A stretch of DNA of 25,196 nt from CBFHOS01 sp965657645 (GTDB taxonomy: Bacteria; Pseudomonadota; Alphaproteobacteria; Puniceispirillales; Puniceispirillaceae): positions 1 to 25,196 of the forward strand of contig CBFHOS010000026.1 in the NCBI GenBank assembly GCA_965657645.1, read 5' to 3'. Positions 1-8,383 of this stretch are shown here, piece after piece (the stretch's first letter is position 1; each line of letters opens with the position of its first letter). The notes beneath the pieces were generated by a model. The model was given only the letters and a program-made list of their open reading frames with translations. It had not been told where the DNA came from and ran no database searches. The position numbers and the translations under genes were made by a program.

Positions 1-1000
1 TCGGGTCATACATTGGCGCAGAAACGAGCGATAGAACCTCGCCAGTTTTGATATCCATCACCACGGCGGCGCCAGACTCAGCAGGAGTAAGCGCGCCCTT
101 TTCATCACGCAGGATCAGATTATCACCAACGGCAATATGCTGACGAATTTCGGTATTAGTCGACATGGCCCGCTGTGCCTCGGGTAAGGCTAGGTCAACG
201 GTTTCAGCGCGCCCACGCCGCAATGTGCTGGCCGCATGTAGTTGAACACCAATATCCAAAGCTAGCTGGATGTCGGAGCCGGGCAGCGGGCTTAGATCTT
301 TGATAACCCGAATGGGACGACCACGAGCATTCACCTCAACCCGTTCATTACCCGGATTGCCGCGCAATTGTGACTCCAACGCATACTCCACCCCGATCTT
401 GCCAGTAGCCAAATCAGGCAAATCCTGTAGCGCGGCGTTATTATCTATTTCGCGCTGGGTAACGGGCGACACATACCCGGTCACATGGCCGGTTAGCGCA
501 CCTTGGGGATAAATCCGGCGCAATGATTTCTTGAACGTGACCCCCGGCAAATAGGCCGATCGCACGGCCAATCGCGCCAATTCACGCTGGGTCAAATCAC
601 TGCGGATCGAAATAGGCCGGAAAGATGGATTTTTCTTTGCTAACGCCAGCGCATCCGCCTGTGCACTCTCTGGCAGATCAATCAATTCGGCGAGTTGGCG
701 TAAAACCTTACGAAGATCTTTGGCATAGAGCGGTGTTACCTGTAATTCGTAGAATTCCGCATTACCGGCCAGCAAGCGCATTTCCCGATCAAATACACGG
801 CCACGCTGGGGGGGGACCACCCGACTATCAAACTGATTACGATCGGATAGGCGCTGATACCGGTTATTCTGCGCCACCTGTAGTTGGTACAGGCGCCCGC
901 CCAAAAACGTCATGCACAATAATTGCGCACCGCCTAGAACAAGGCTTCGCCGCGACATCACCTTGCGGTATTCACGATCCTTGTTACGTCTCGTCTTCAT
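1..1000 (-). CDS. mrdA: Penicillin-binding protein 2, N-terminal part (runs off the left edge)
   Basis: Peptidoglycan D,D-transpeptidase of the elongation (rod) complex, anchored in the inner membrane and working with MreBCD. The start ATG at 1000-998 overlaps the mreD stop as ATGA. The visible 333 codons begin with a basic cytoplasmic stretch (MKTRRNKDREYRK), then one hydrophobic segment at about residues 17-35 (LVLGGAQLLCMTFLGG). The class B PBP pedestal follows, with RLYQLQV, the PQRGRVFDR element near residue 60, GHVTGYVSP and IGVEYALE. The last codons (AAVVMDIKTGEVLSLVSAP) are the beginning of the transpeptidase domain. The catalytic SxxK, SxN and KTG motifs lie outside the window, so activity cannot be judged. 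Identity rests on these motifs and on the mreBCD context; FtsI-type paralogues are less likely here. Confidence 0.93.
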   Translation of the reverse strand, partial: MKTRRNKDREYRKVMSRRSLVLGGAQLLCMTFLGGRLYQLQVAQNNRYQRLSDRNQFDSRVVPPQRGRVFDREMRLLAGNAEFYELQVTPLYAKDLRKVLRQLAELIDLPESAQADALALAKKNPSFRPISIRSDLTQRELARLAVRSAYLPGVTFKKSLRRIYPQGALTGHVTGYVSPVTQREIDNNAALQDLPDLATGKIGVEYALESQLRGNPGNERVEVNARGRPIRVIKDLSPLPGSDIQLALDIGVQLHAASTLRRGRAETVDLALPEAQRAMSTNTEIRQHIAVGDNLILRDEKGALTPAESGAAVVMDIKTGEVLSLVSAPMYDP

Positions 1001-1563
1001 GACGATTTCATCCGTTGCAGCACAGCGGCAATCGCCGCGAAGATCACATAGCCAATAGGGAATATTATTAACGTCGATCCCAATTGAAACAATAGCGGCG
1101 TGCCTGATGGTATCGCCAGATTAATCAGCGAAAAGATGATGAACTGGAATAGCGTAACGATTGTCACCATGATGGCGAAATCCGTCCAAATCTCCATGAA
1201 CTCGCTTTGCAACAACCGTGGCCGCCGATATTGCATGACATATAGCACCATCATATAGGCAATAGCACGGCCACCCAACAAATCAGAAAACAATAGATCA
1301 CTAACAATTCCGATCAGGAAGGCCGCGATCATCGGCACAAATTTTTCAAAATGCAGCGACATCCAATAAAGGAAAATCAACGATAATAGTGGCGTGGCCC
1401 CATAGAAAATACTCCATAGCCCCAAACTGCCTTCAAAGATAACAAGGGTAATGCCAAACACTGCCACGAGAAATTGGACCGGCAAATCAGAGCCGAATTC
1501 AGCCTGTTCAAAATACTGGCCGGTCTTGCCGGTCACACCATTATTGCCCGGGCTCTTTTTCAC
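997..1563 (-). CDS. mreD: Rod shape-determining membrane protein MreD
   Basis: Small polytopic inner-membrane protein of the elongasome, 188 residues, in the usual range for MreD. After a polar N-terminus of about 27 residues it has about five hydrophobic segments (for example FLVAVFGITLVIFEG, LLSLIFLYWMSL, and a C-terminal LIIFPIGYVIFAAIAAVL). The family-like stretch FLIGIVSDLLFSDLLGG lies in the middle. The start codon is GTG at 1563-1561, overlapping the mreC stop (GTGA), and its own stop overlaps the mrdA start (ATGA), so mreC-mreD-mrdA are probably translationally coupled. The coupling supports the GTG start. Sequence conservation in MreD is low, so the call leans partly on position. Confidence 0.9.
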   Translation of the reverse strand: MKKSPGNNGVTGKTGQYFEQAEFGSDLPVQFLVAVFGITLVIFEGSLGLWSIFYGATPLLSLIFLYWMSLHFEKFVPMIAAFLIGIVSDLLFSDLLGGRAIAYMMVLYVMQYRRPRLLQSEFMEIWTDFAIMVTIVTLFQFIIFSLINLAIPSGTPLLFQLGSTLIIFPIGYVIFAAIAAVLQRMKSS

Positions 1564-2474
1564 TGGCGCACCCCTTGAGAGTTCATCCCTTCAAGCAAAC
1601 GCGTATTCTCGTCAATTGGCAATGGCGTGTAATAATCACCAAGCGAGAGATCATTGGTATCAATACCGTCAACACCGCCGGTCAAAACCGACACATAGCT
1701 AAGGTTCCGGAAATCAACAGCCGGAATGACCCGCACAAAATCATCCTCAACCAAATCAACACGGCCAACCGGCACACCAGAGGGCAAAACCCCGCCATGC
1801 CCGGAGGTTAAAACCAACTCACCAACCTGCGGTTTGGCCTCGTCAGGCAAAAAGGCCAGCTCCAAATGCGTACCATTTTGTCCAATGGTCAGGCCTGGCC
1901 ACGAAGACGAGGCAAGGATAACCGGAATGCGGGCGTTAATGTCACTAATCATCAATACCCGCGAATAGGCCTTGCCAACATCGACCACTAGGCCAACCAG
2001 ACCATCCGCGGTCACCACTGGGTTACCAGCCCGAATACCATCATCCAGGCCATTTGATATCAACACAGTATGGGCAAAACTACCGCCGGGCGCCGTTACA
2101 GCACGCGCCGTTAATGGCACTCTGTTCTCTGGCGCTACGGCACCGGTAACACTGCGTAATTGGCGGTTTTCACTCTCGAGGATTTCGGCCCGCCGGCGCC
2201 AGCGTTTTAGCAGTTCGTTCTCAGCCTGTAGACGCACATTTTCCGCCCTTAAGGACGCCACGGTGCGAATACCAGTTACCATCGTTGCCACGCCGCGTGC
2301 GGGCGCCGATATCAGGTCAACGATAGGTGCTAGAAAATCATTTGCGCCCATCCGCGCATTACGCAGGGCCGCGATATCAGCCTTGCCCAGAAACATGAGC
2401 GAAAAACTGAATACGATTAGACATACATTGGCAATCCGACGCTGCCTGATCTTGGCTCTATCAGAAGCCCGCAT
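1560..2474 (-). CDS. mreC: Rod shape-determining protein MreC
   Basis: Bitopic periplasmic scaffold that links MreB filaments to the peptidoglycan synthases. 304 residues: a short basic cytoplasmic tail (MRASDRAKIRQRR), one membrane segment at about 16-32, a coiled-coil at about 70-110 (VASLRAENVRLQAENELLKR), then the beta-rich MreC domain with NGLDDGIRAGNPVV, GLVGLVVDVGKAYSRVLMISD and SGHGGVLPSGVPVGRV. A purine-rich site (AGGTGAG) precedes the ATG. The gene starts 10 bases after mreB and overlaps mreD by 4 bases, so it belongs to one operon. The C-terminal tail after about residue 270 is short and acidic. Confidence 0.95.
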   Translation of the reverse strand: MRASDRAKIRQRRIANVCLIVFSFSLMFLGKADIAALRNARMGANDFLAPIVDLISAPARGVATMVTGIRTVASLRAENVRLQAENELLKRWRRRAEILESENRQLRSVTGAVAPENRVPLTARAVTAPGGSFAHTVLISNGLDDGIRAGNPVVTADGLVGLVVDVGKAYSRVLMISDINARIPVILASSSWPGLTIGQNGTHLELAFLPDEAKPQVGELVLTSGHGGVLPSGVPVGRVDLVEDDFVRVIPAVDFRNLSYVSVLTGGVDGIDTNDLSLGDYYTPLPIDENTRLLEGMNSQGVRQ

Positions 2475-2484
2475 CGGATCTCAC

Positions 2485-3522
2485 CTATGCCCCAATCAGG
2501 ACGTTCCGCAGTGTCTTTAACTCTTCCAGACACCGGCCTGTGCCAAGAGCAACACAGCTTAACGGATCTTCGGCAATCGAAATTGGCAGGCCAGTGGCAT
2601 CACGAAGAACACCATCGATATCACGAAGCAATGCACCACCACCGGTCATCACAATGCCCTTTTCAACGATATCCGCAGCCAATTCTGGTGGCGCCTGCTC
2701 TAGGGCCATTTTCACACCATCAACAATCTGGCGAACCGGATCGGAAATGGCTTCGGCAACCTGTGCTTCGGTAATAGTGATCTCTTTTGGCACACCATTA
2801 ACCAGATCACGGCCACGCACTTCGATTTTCTTACCAGAGCTTTTTTCTGGCTTACGGGCGACACCGATATTCTTTTTGATCCGCTCGGCAGTTGCCTCAC
2901 CAATCAACAAATTGTGGGTACGGCGCATATAGGCAATGATTGACTCGTCAATCTTGTCACCACCAACGCGCACAGAATGGGCAAACACGATATTACCAAG
3001 TGACAAAATAGCCACCTCAGTTGTACCACCGCCAATATCAACAACCATAGAACCAGACGGCTCGGTCACTGGCAGAGCGGCGCCAATAGCCGCAGCCATA
3101 GGCTCTTCGATGAGGAACACACGGCGCGCACCAGCAGCCTCGGCAGATTCCTGAATTGCCCGCCGTTCAACCGCAGTCGATCCAGATGGCACACAAATGA
3201 TTACCTGTGGGCTAGAGAATGAAAAACGGCCGTTAACCTTGCGAATGAAATGCTTAATCATTTCTTCGGCAACTTCAAAATCGGCGATAACACCATCAGC
3301 CATCGGCCGGATCGCACGAATATTGCCGGGTGTCTTACCGAGCATGACCTTGGCTTCTTCACCAACCGCCAGTACCTGGGTTTTGCCCCGCACCTCAGCC
3401 ATGGCAACGACAGACGGTTCATCGAGAACGATGCCGCGCCCTTTTACATAGACCAGAGTGTTAGCAGTACCGAGGTCAATACCAATATCGGCAGAAAACA
3501 TACCTAAAACTGCACCAAACAT
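2485..3522 (-). CDS. mreB: Actin-like cell-shape protein MreB
   Basis: ATP-dependent bacterial actin that forms membrane-bound filaments and positions the elongation machinery. 345 residues, full family length. Visible motifs are the first phosphate loop (IGIDLGTANTLVYVKG), the second phosphate region (VVDIGGGTTEVAILS) and the adenosine-binding MTGGGALLRDID. The N-terminal MFGAVLGMFS is a likely amphipathic membrane-binding helix, as in other proteobacterial MreB proteins. GGGAG lies 7 bases before the ATG, supporting this start over the second Met at residue 8. It is the first gene of mreB-mreC-mreD-mrdA and follows the ilvC terminator, so its promoter should lie in the AT-rich 3523-3596 stretch. 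Confidence 0.98.
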   Translation of the reverse strand: MFGAVLGMFSADIGIDLGTANTLVYVKGRGIVLDEPSVVAMAEVRGKTQVLAVGEEAKVMLGKTPGNIRAIRPMADGVIADFEVAEEMIKHFIRKVNGRFSFSSPQVIICVPSGSTAVERRAIQESAEAAGARRVFLIEEPMAAAIGAALPVTEPSGSMVVDIGGGTTEVAILSLGNIVFAHSVRVGGDKIDESIIAYMRRTHNLLIGEATAERIKKNIGVARKPEKSSGKKIEVRGRDLVNGVPKEITITEAQVAEAISDPVRQIVDGVKMALEQAPPELAADIVEKGIVMTGGGALLRDIDGVLRDATGLPISIAEDPLSCVALGTGRCLEELKTLRNVLIGA

Positions 3523-3579
3523 CGAGGAACTCCCAAAGGATCAAGAAACCGGAAAAAGCCGGTATGGATATTTAATATT

Positions 3580-3624
3580 ATTAACAACAAAATAACAGAA
3601 CAAAGAGCCGGAGCCCTCTGTTCT
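3580..3624 (-). terminator. Intrinsic terminator after ilvC
   Basis: Read on the minus strand, 3624-3597 folds into a 12-base-pair stem (AGAACAGAGGGC with GCUCUUUGUUCU, including two G-U pairs) capped by UCCG. It is followed by the T-rich GTTATTTTGTTGTT. Two of the pairs become A-C mismatches on the other strand, so the structure is built for minus-strand RNA. It begins 31 bases past the ilvC stop and separates the ilv operon from mreB. Confidence 0.85.
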
Positions 3625-3654
3625 ATTTGGTGTAAATCATAATTGCGGCAAAAT

Positions 3655-4674
3655 CTAGTTCTTCGCTTTATCAACCAGACGGTTTGCACCAATCCAAGGC
3701 ATCATACCGCGCAACTGCTCACCAACCTGCTCGATTGGGTGCTCTGCGTTCCGGCGGCGTGTCGCGAGGAAGCTAGTCTGGCGAACCTTGTTTTCCAGCA
3801 TAAAGTCGCGGGTAAAGCGGCCAGACTGGATGTCATCAAGTACACGCTTCATCTCAGCCTTAGTCTCGGCTGTAATGATCCGTGGGCCAGTGACATATTC
3901 GCCATATTCAGCCGTGTTTGAGATTGAGTAATTCATGTTGGCAATACCGCCCTCATAAATCAGGTCAACAATCAGCTTCACCTCGTGGAGACACTCAAAA
4001 TAAGCCATCTCAGGAGCGTAACCAGCCTCGACCAATGTCTCGTAACCAGCCTTGATCAATTCTACAAGACCACCACAAAGAACGGCCTGCTCGCCGAACA
4101 GGTCGGTTTCACATTCCTCTTTGAAAGTTGTCTCGATGATGCCTGAACGACCACCACCAACGGCAGACGCATATGACAGACCAATGTCATGGGCGTTGCC
4201 AGAAGCGTCCTGATGAACAGCCAACAAGCATGGAACACCGCCACCGCGCACATATTCAGAGCGAACAGTGTGGCCAGGGCCCTTTGGTGCAACCATAAAT
4301 ACGTCGATGTCACCACGTGGCATGATCAGGTTAAAGTGAACGTTAAGGCCATGCGCAAAGGCAATGGCCGTGCCCGGACGAATATTCGCGGCAATTTCAT
4401 CTTCATAGATGTCAGCCTGCAATTCATCAGGTGTAAGCATCATGACAACGTCAGCCCAAGCCGCAGCTTCGGCAACATCCATGACCTTGAAACCAGCTTC
4501 GCTAGCTTTGGCCCGTGATGATGAGTCGGAACGAAGAGCAACGGCAACCTCGGCGACACCGCTATCTTTCAAATTGGCGGCATGGGCGTGACCCTGGCTA
4601 CCATATCCAACGATTACGACTTTCATTTTCTTGATCAAGCCGACATCGGCATCGCGATCATAATACACACGCAT
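3655..4674 (-). CDS. ilvC: Ketol-acid reductoisomerase (NADP+), class I
   Basis: Second step of valine/isoleucine synthesis: Mg-dependent alkyl shift and NADPH reduction of acetohydroxy acids in the cytoplasm. 339 residues, the typical class I length. The Rossmann loop GYGSQGHAHAANLKDSG lies at about 23-39, and LRSDSSS is consistent with NADPH preference. The knotted C-terminal domain carries metal and substrate ligands in ETDLFGEQAVLCGG, FECLHEVKLIVD and SNTAEYG. The frame is open to an upstream ATG at 4713, but that one lies inside a hairpin and has no ribosome site. The ATG at 4674 has GAGGAG about 7 bases upstream and gives the usual N-terminus MRVYYDRDAD. It follows ilvN on the same strand after 150 bases. 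Confidence 0.98.
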   Translation of the reverse strand: MRVYYDRDADVGLIKKMKVVIVGYGSQGHAHAANLKDSGVAEVAVALRSDSSSRAKASEAGFKVMDVAEAAAWADVVMMLTPDELQADIYEDEIAANIRPGTAIAFAHGLNVHFNLIMPRGDIDVFMVAPKGPGHTVRSEYVRGGGVPCLLAVHQDASGNAHDIGLSYASAVGGGRSGIIETTFKEECETDLFGEQAVLCGGLVELIKAGYETLVEAGYAPEMAYFECLHEVKLIVDLIYEGGIANMNYSISNTAEYGEYVTGPRIITAETKAEMKRVLDDIQSGRFTRDFMLENKVRQTSFLATRRRNAEHPIEQVGEQLRGMMPWIGANRLVDKAKN

Positions 4675-4696
4675 TGACAGTTTCTCCTCATATATA

Positions 4697-4719
4697 GGCC
4701 CCACATCTATCATGGGGCC
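4697..4719 (-). promoter_or_regulatory. GC-rich hairpin in the ilvC leader
   Basis: On the minus strand GGCCCCA, a 9-base loop, then TGGGGCC form a perfect 7-base-pair stem. It ends about 9 bases before the GAGGAG ribosome site of ilvC. No T-run follows, so it is not an ordinary terminator. It could affect ilvC translation or mRNA stability, or be a protein-binding palindrome; the sequence does not say which. Confidence 0.5.
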
Positions 4720-4824
4720 ATCAATTCTGCGTCTTCTTCACTGACACGCCAGAACAGCGCGCCTACTCGTAATTCTGTGAAATTCAATAATTTGCCACAT
4801 GCATCCGCGGCAAACCTTAGGCGT

Positions 4825-5349
4825 TTATTTTGATTCTAGATCGATGCGGTTTCCACGCGATATAGCCGAAACCCCTGTGCGGGCAACCTCAACTTTACCT
4901 AGCGAGCGCATCAGATCAACAAAGGCGCCCACCTTCGATGAATTTCCTGTCACCTCAAATACAAAACTATTCAAGGTGCTGTCCAGTGTTCTTGCACGGA
5001 AAGTATCAGCAATCCGAAGACATTCGATACGATCATCGCCAGAATTGATGATCTTCACCAATGCCAACTCGCGTTCAATCGACTCTCCGCTCTCGGTAAG
5101 ATCACAAACTGAATGGATCGGAACGAGGCGGCGCAGCTGTGCTTTGATCTGTTCGATAACCATGGGCGTGCCTGATGTCACGATGGAAATCCGCGAGATG
5201 GACTTTTCGTGGTCAGTCTCGGCAACGGTCAGGCTCTCGATATTATAGCCACGTCCAGAAAATAGGCCGATCACCCGCGCCAGCGCCCCTGGTTCGTCAT
5301 CTACTAGCACCGAAATAATATGGGTTTCGATAATTTGATCTTTGGTCAT
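4825..5349 (-). CDS. ilvN: Acetolactate synthase small (regulatory) subunit
   Basis: Regulatory partner of the acetohydroxyacid synthase catalytic subunit; in the family it carries valine feedback control and raises activity. 174 residues, the long form (also called IlvH). The ACT domain is at about 9-85, with the ligand-loop sequence VDDEPGALARVIGLFSGRGYN followed by IESLTVAETD. A C-terminal ACT-like half contains EVTGNSSKVGAFVDLMRSLG. GAGGA lies just before the ATG. It sits 60 bases after ilvB on the same strand, the usual subunit pair. Whether valine inhibits it cannot be read from sequence alone. Confidence 0.96.
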   Translation of the reverse strand: MTKDQIIETHIISVLVDDEPGALARVIGLFSGRGYNIESLTVAETDHEKSISRISIVTSGTPMVIEQIKAQLRRLVPIHSVCDLTESGESIERELALVKIINSGDDRIECLRIADTFRARTLDSTLNSFVFEVTGNSSKVGAFVDLMRSLGKVEVARTGVSAISRGNRIDLESK

Positions 5350-5409
5350 TACATGTCCTCACCAGCCAAGCTGGTCTTGATATGGCCTATGGGCCTTATA
5401 TTGGCTGGA

Positions 5410-7200
5410 TTACACCAGCACCATACCTTCTTCAGAGATTGGCTTTGCCGCCTGATCTTCTGGTCCGAGCAGCATTTGATTATGGGCCGCACCAGATGGG
5501 ATCATCGGGAAGCAGTTTTCTTCTTTTGCCACACGAATATCGGCAATAACCGGACCCGGCGTTGCCAGCATTTCGGCGATCACATTATCCAAATCATCGG
5601 CCGAGCGAGCCACCAAGCCTTTCATCCCAAAGGTATCGGCAAGCTTTACAAAATCAGGAAGCGAGTTGCTGTAGGATTCTGAATAGCGGCCACCATGGAT
5701 CAATTCCTGCCACTGGCGAACCATACCCATCCATTCGTTATTGATGATGAACATCTTCACCGGCAGATTATATTGCGCCAATGTCGATAATTCCTGCATA
5801 TTCATCATGAATGATGCCTCACCAGCGATATCGATCACCAAGGCATCCGGATGCGCGACCTGAACGCCCATGGCCGATGGCAAACCATAGCCCATCGTTC
5901 CAAGACCGCCCGAAGTCATCCAGCGATTCGGCTTTTCAAAGTCATAATATTGGGCCGCCCACATTTGATGCTGGCCAACCTCGGTGGTGACATAGGCATC
6001 TTTGTCACGGGTCATCTCGCAAAGACGCTTGATCGCATGTTGTGGCTTGATGATCGCACCAGACTGATCAAAATCGAGGCATTTACGCGCCCGCCAGCCA
6101 TTGATTTCATCCCACCAGCTAGCCAGAGCAGCTTTGTCAGTTTTAACCGATTGCGCCTTTATTTCGGCGATCAGCATTTCCAGAATGCGGGTTGCATCAC
6201 CAATCACAGCGTGATCAACCAACACGTTCTTATTCACTGATGATGGGTCAATATCACAATGGATCTTGACTGAATTAGGCGAGAAGCCAGCAATTAAGCC
6301 GGTTACGCGGTCATCAAAACGCGCCCCGATATTCAACATCACATCACAATCATGCATCGCCAAATTGGCCTCATAAGTGCCGTGCATGCCGAGCATTCCC
6401 AAAAATAGCGGGTCAGACGCCGGTAATGCACCAAGGCCCATCAGCGTCAAAGTCGTTGGCCAGCCGGTTAGATGGGCTAGTTCAGTCAGCAATTCAGATG
6501 CACGCGGACCGGAATTAATTATCCCGCCGCCACCATAGATAATCGGGCGCTTTGCCTTTTTCAGCATCGCAACCGCGGTTTTAATATCCGCCGGGTTTGG
6601 TTCTGTAGATGGGTTGTAACGGGCTTTTGCCTCGGTGTGAACCGCACTGCCCTCGCCCTGATAGGCATATTCGCCCATCAAGATATCTTTTGGCAGATCG
6701 ATCAATACCGGTCCCGGTCGACCGGAACTGGCAACATGAAATGCCTCGATAACGGTCTTTTGCAGTGTATCGCCATCCTTCACCAAATAATTATGCTTGG
6801 TACAGGCGCGGGTAATGCCGGTTGTATCAGCCTCTTGGAATGCGTCATTTCCAATGAGATGCGTTGGCACCTGACCAGTTAGACAAACGACCGGCACAGA
6901 ATCCATCAAAGCATCAGTCAATCCAGTGACCGCATTGGTTGCGCCCGGGCCAGATGTTACCAACACCACGCCGGTTTTACCGGTCGAGCGGGCATAACCC
7001 TCGGCGGCATGTACGGCGGCCTGTTCGTGGCGCACCAGAATATGCTTGATCTTGTTGTTCTTGAACAAGGCATCATAAATTGGCAACACCGCGCCACCCG
7101 GATAGCCAAACACCACCTCGACTCCCTCATCCTCGAGTGCCTTTAGCAATATCTCAGCGCCAGCCATCATCTTTGTCGCGTCTGCCTTATCTTTTGTCAT
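5410..7200 (-). CDS. ilvB: Acetolactate synthase large (catalytic) subunit
   Basis: TPP-, Mg- and FAD-dependent enzyme joining pyruvate with pyruvate or 2-oxobutyrate, the first shared step to valine, leucine and isoleucine. 596 residues, with the pyrimidine-binding domain first (VFGYPGGAVLPIYDAL, then catalytic Glu in RHEQAAVHAAEGYA near residue 59), a central FAD domain and a C-terminal TPP domain. The TPP motif reads GEA, 24 residues, then NN (Gly460-Glu461), where most family members have Gly-Asp. The partner gene ilvN follows after 60 bases. The symbol ilvB is used generically; ilvI or ilvG would fit equally. The 162 bases upstream (7201-7362) hold no convincing attenuator or leader peptide. 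AAAGG precedes the ATG at rather long spacing. Confidence 0.96.
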   Translation of the reverse strand: MTKDKADATKMMAGAEILLKALEDEGVEVVFGYPGGAVLPIYDALFKNNKIKHILVRHEQAAVHAAEGYARSTGKTGVVLVTSGPGATNAVTGLTDALMDSVPVVCLTGQVPTHLIGNDAFQEADTTGITRACTKHNYLVKDGDTLQKTVIEAFHVASSGRPGPVLIDLPKDILMGEYAYQGEGSAVHTEAKARYNPSTEPNPADIKTAVAMLKKAKRPIIYGGGGIINSGPRASELLTELAHLTGWPTTLTLMGLGALPASDPLFLGMLGMHGTYEANLAMHDCDVMLNIGARFDDRVTGLIAGFSPNSVKIHCDIDPSSVNKNVLVDHAVIGDATRILEMLIAEIKAQSVKTDKAALASWWDEINGWRARKCLDFDQSGAIIKPQHAIKRLCEMTRDKDAYVTTEVGQHQMWAAQYYDFEKPNRWMTSGGLGTMGYGLPSAMGVQVAHPDALVIDIAGEASFMMNMQELSTLAQYNLPVKMFIINNEWMGMVRQWQELIHGGRYSESYSNSLPDFVKLADTFGMKGLVARSADDLDNVIAEMLATPGPVIADIRVAKEENCFPMIPSGAAHNQMLLGPEDQAAKPISEEGMVLV

Positions 7201-7362
7201 GGTCGTCTACCTTTATCTCTCATCATCTAGCCAAAACCGTTAGTTTAGCCGGTGCCTTCGCGTGCCTGATCCACCAACCGGATGCCTGCAAAAGGGCATG
7301 TGAAACAACATACTGTCATGCAATGGGTGCGTTTCTGCCAGTTTTGGCAAGAAAGGTCAACC

Positions 7363-8331
7363 CTAAGTGATTATATCTGAAAAGATTTTTTTCAAAAACC
7401 TTTCCGAATATTTCTCATTGAGCTCTATTTTTGCATTAAAATTATTGCGAAGCCATGTCATTTGCCGTTTTGCGTAATGACGGCTATCCCGCTGTGCCAG
7501 CTCGATTGCCTTTTCGATTGATAGCTCGCCGCGATGACAGGCGAGCAATTCACGCACGCCCAGTGCCTTCATCACCGGCAAATCAGGATCAAGCTTACGC
7601 GCCCCAAGGGCTATGACCTCGTCCATCGCCCCCTCGCCCATCATTATCTCAAACCGGCTATTTATCCGTTGATACAATTCCTCACGCGGCGGCAATACCG
7701 CAATCGTGTGGGGATTGCCGGCTAGCATATATTCGTGGGGATCTTGTTGCCATGCGCTTATTGGGCGACCTGTTGCCCGCACCACGCCCATCGCCCGCAC
7801 CAATCGTTGACTATCACCATCGAACAAACGCGCCGCCGTCACCGGATCATCCTTAGCCAGCGCGGCGCGAAACCGTGCACCGCCAATGGCGGCGAGTTCA
7901 TCCACGCATTCGGCATGGATGGTGGCGGGCACATCGGGCATGGGGGCAATACCAAATTGGGCCGCATTTACATACATACCGGTCCCCCCAACCAGAATAG
8001 GGGTTTTACCGCGCGCCCTAATAGCGGCAAATGCATCGGCCGCTAGCCCAAGCCAGAGCCGAACAGAGGCCCGTTCAGCCCCGTCAAGAACGCCATAGAG
8101 CGTATGTTCACACCGCGCCTCATCCGCAACAGAAGGCCTTGCCGTAATTAGCCGCAAGTCTTGATAGATTTGCATCGAATCTGCGTTTACAATGATCCCA
8201 TCAACGGCTTTGGCAAGATCTATCGCCAGCGCCGATTTACCCGACGCGGTTGGACCAGCAATGATGAAATAATCATCCGCTGTGATCGCATCACGCACGG
8301 CAAAATCGGTTTCTGGGGATGAAGGCGCCAT
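7363..8331 (-). CDS. miaA: tRNA dimethylallyltransferase
   Basis: Transfers a dimethylallyl group to N6 of A37 in tRNAs reading codons that start with U. 322 residues. The P-loop GPTASGKS is at 26-33, followed by NADSMQIY and GGTGMYVNA, and the C-terminal region ends with the expected RQMTWLRNNF near residue 295. It is transcribed toward ilvB and diverges from serB. Its start ATG is the only in-frame Met near the N-terminus and shares a CATG with an upstream in-frame serB ATG; a GTG 33 bases further in is possible. No strong ribosome site is seen (GAAGAAAA only). The last ten codons are AT-rich. Confidence 0.95.
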   Translation of the reverse strand: MAPSSPETDFAVRDAITADDYFIIAGPTASGKSALAIDLAKAVDGIIVNADSMQIYQDLRLITARPSVADEARCEHTLYGVLDGAERASVRLWLGLAADAFAAIRARGKTPILVGGTGMYVNAAQFGIAPMPDVPATIHAECVDELAAIGGARFRAALAKDDPVTAARLFDGDSQRLVRAMGVVRATGRPISAWQQDPHEYMLAGNPHTIAVLPPREELYQRINSRFEIMMGEGAMDEVIALGARKLDPDLPVMKALGVRELLACHRGELSIEKAIELAQRDSRHYAKRQMTWLRNNFNAKIELNEKYSERFLKKIFSDIIT

Positions 8332-8383
8332 GTTTTCTTCACGTCTCGTATTTCAGATGGGATATGTCTGCACTATGCATCAA

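Noticed and set aside
3544..3564. Small hairpin ACCGG/CCGGT with T-rich surroundings just upstream of mreB
   Set aside because: Only five base pairs; the much stronger terminator at 3580-3624 explains the boundary.
7245..7319. 24-residue minus-strand frame (MTVCCFTCPFAGIRLVDQAR...) upstream of ilvB, considered as a leader peptide for attenuation
   Set aside because: No ribosome site, no run of Ile/Val/Leu codons and no terminator/antiterminator pair after it.
7333..7353. Inverted repeat TTCTGCCA/TGGCAAGAA after miaA
   Set aside because: The stem is short with a bulge and neither strand has a T-run after it, so it does not qualify as a terminator.
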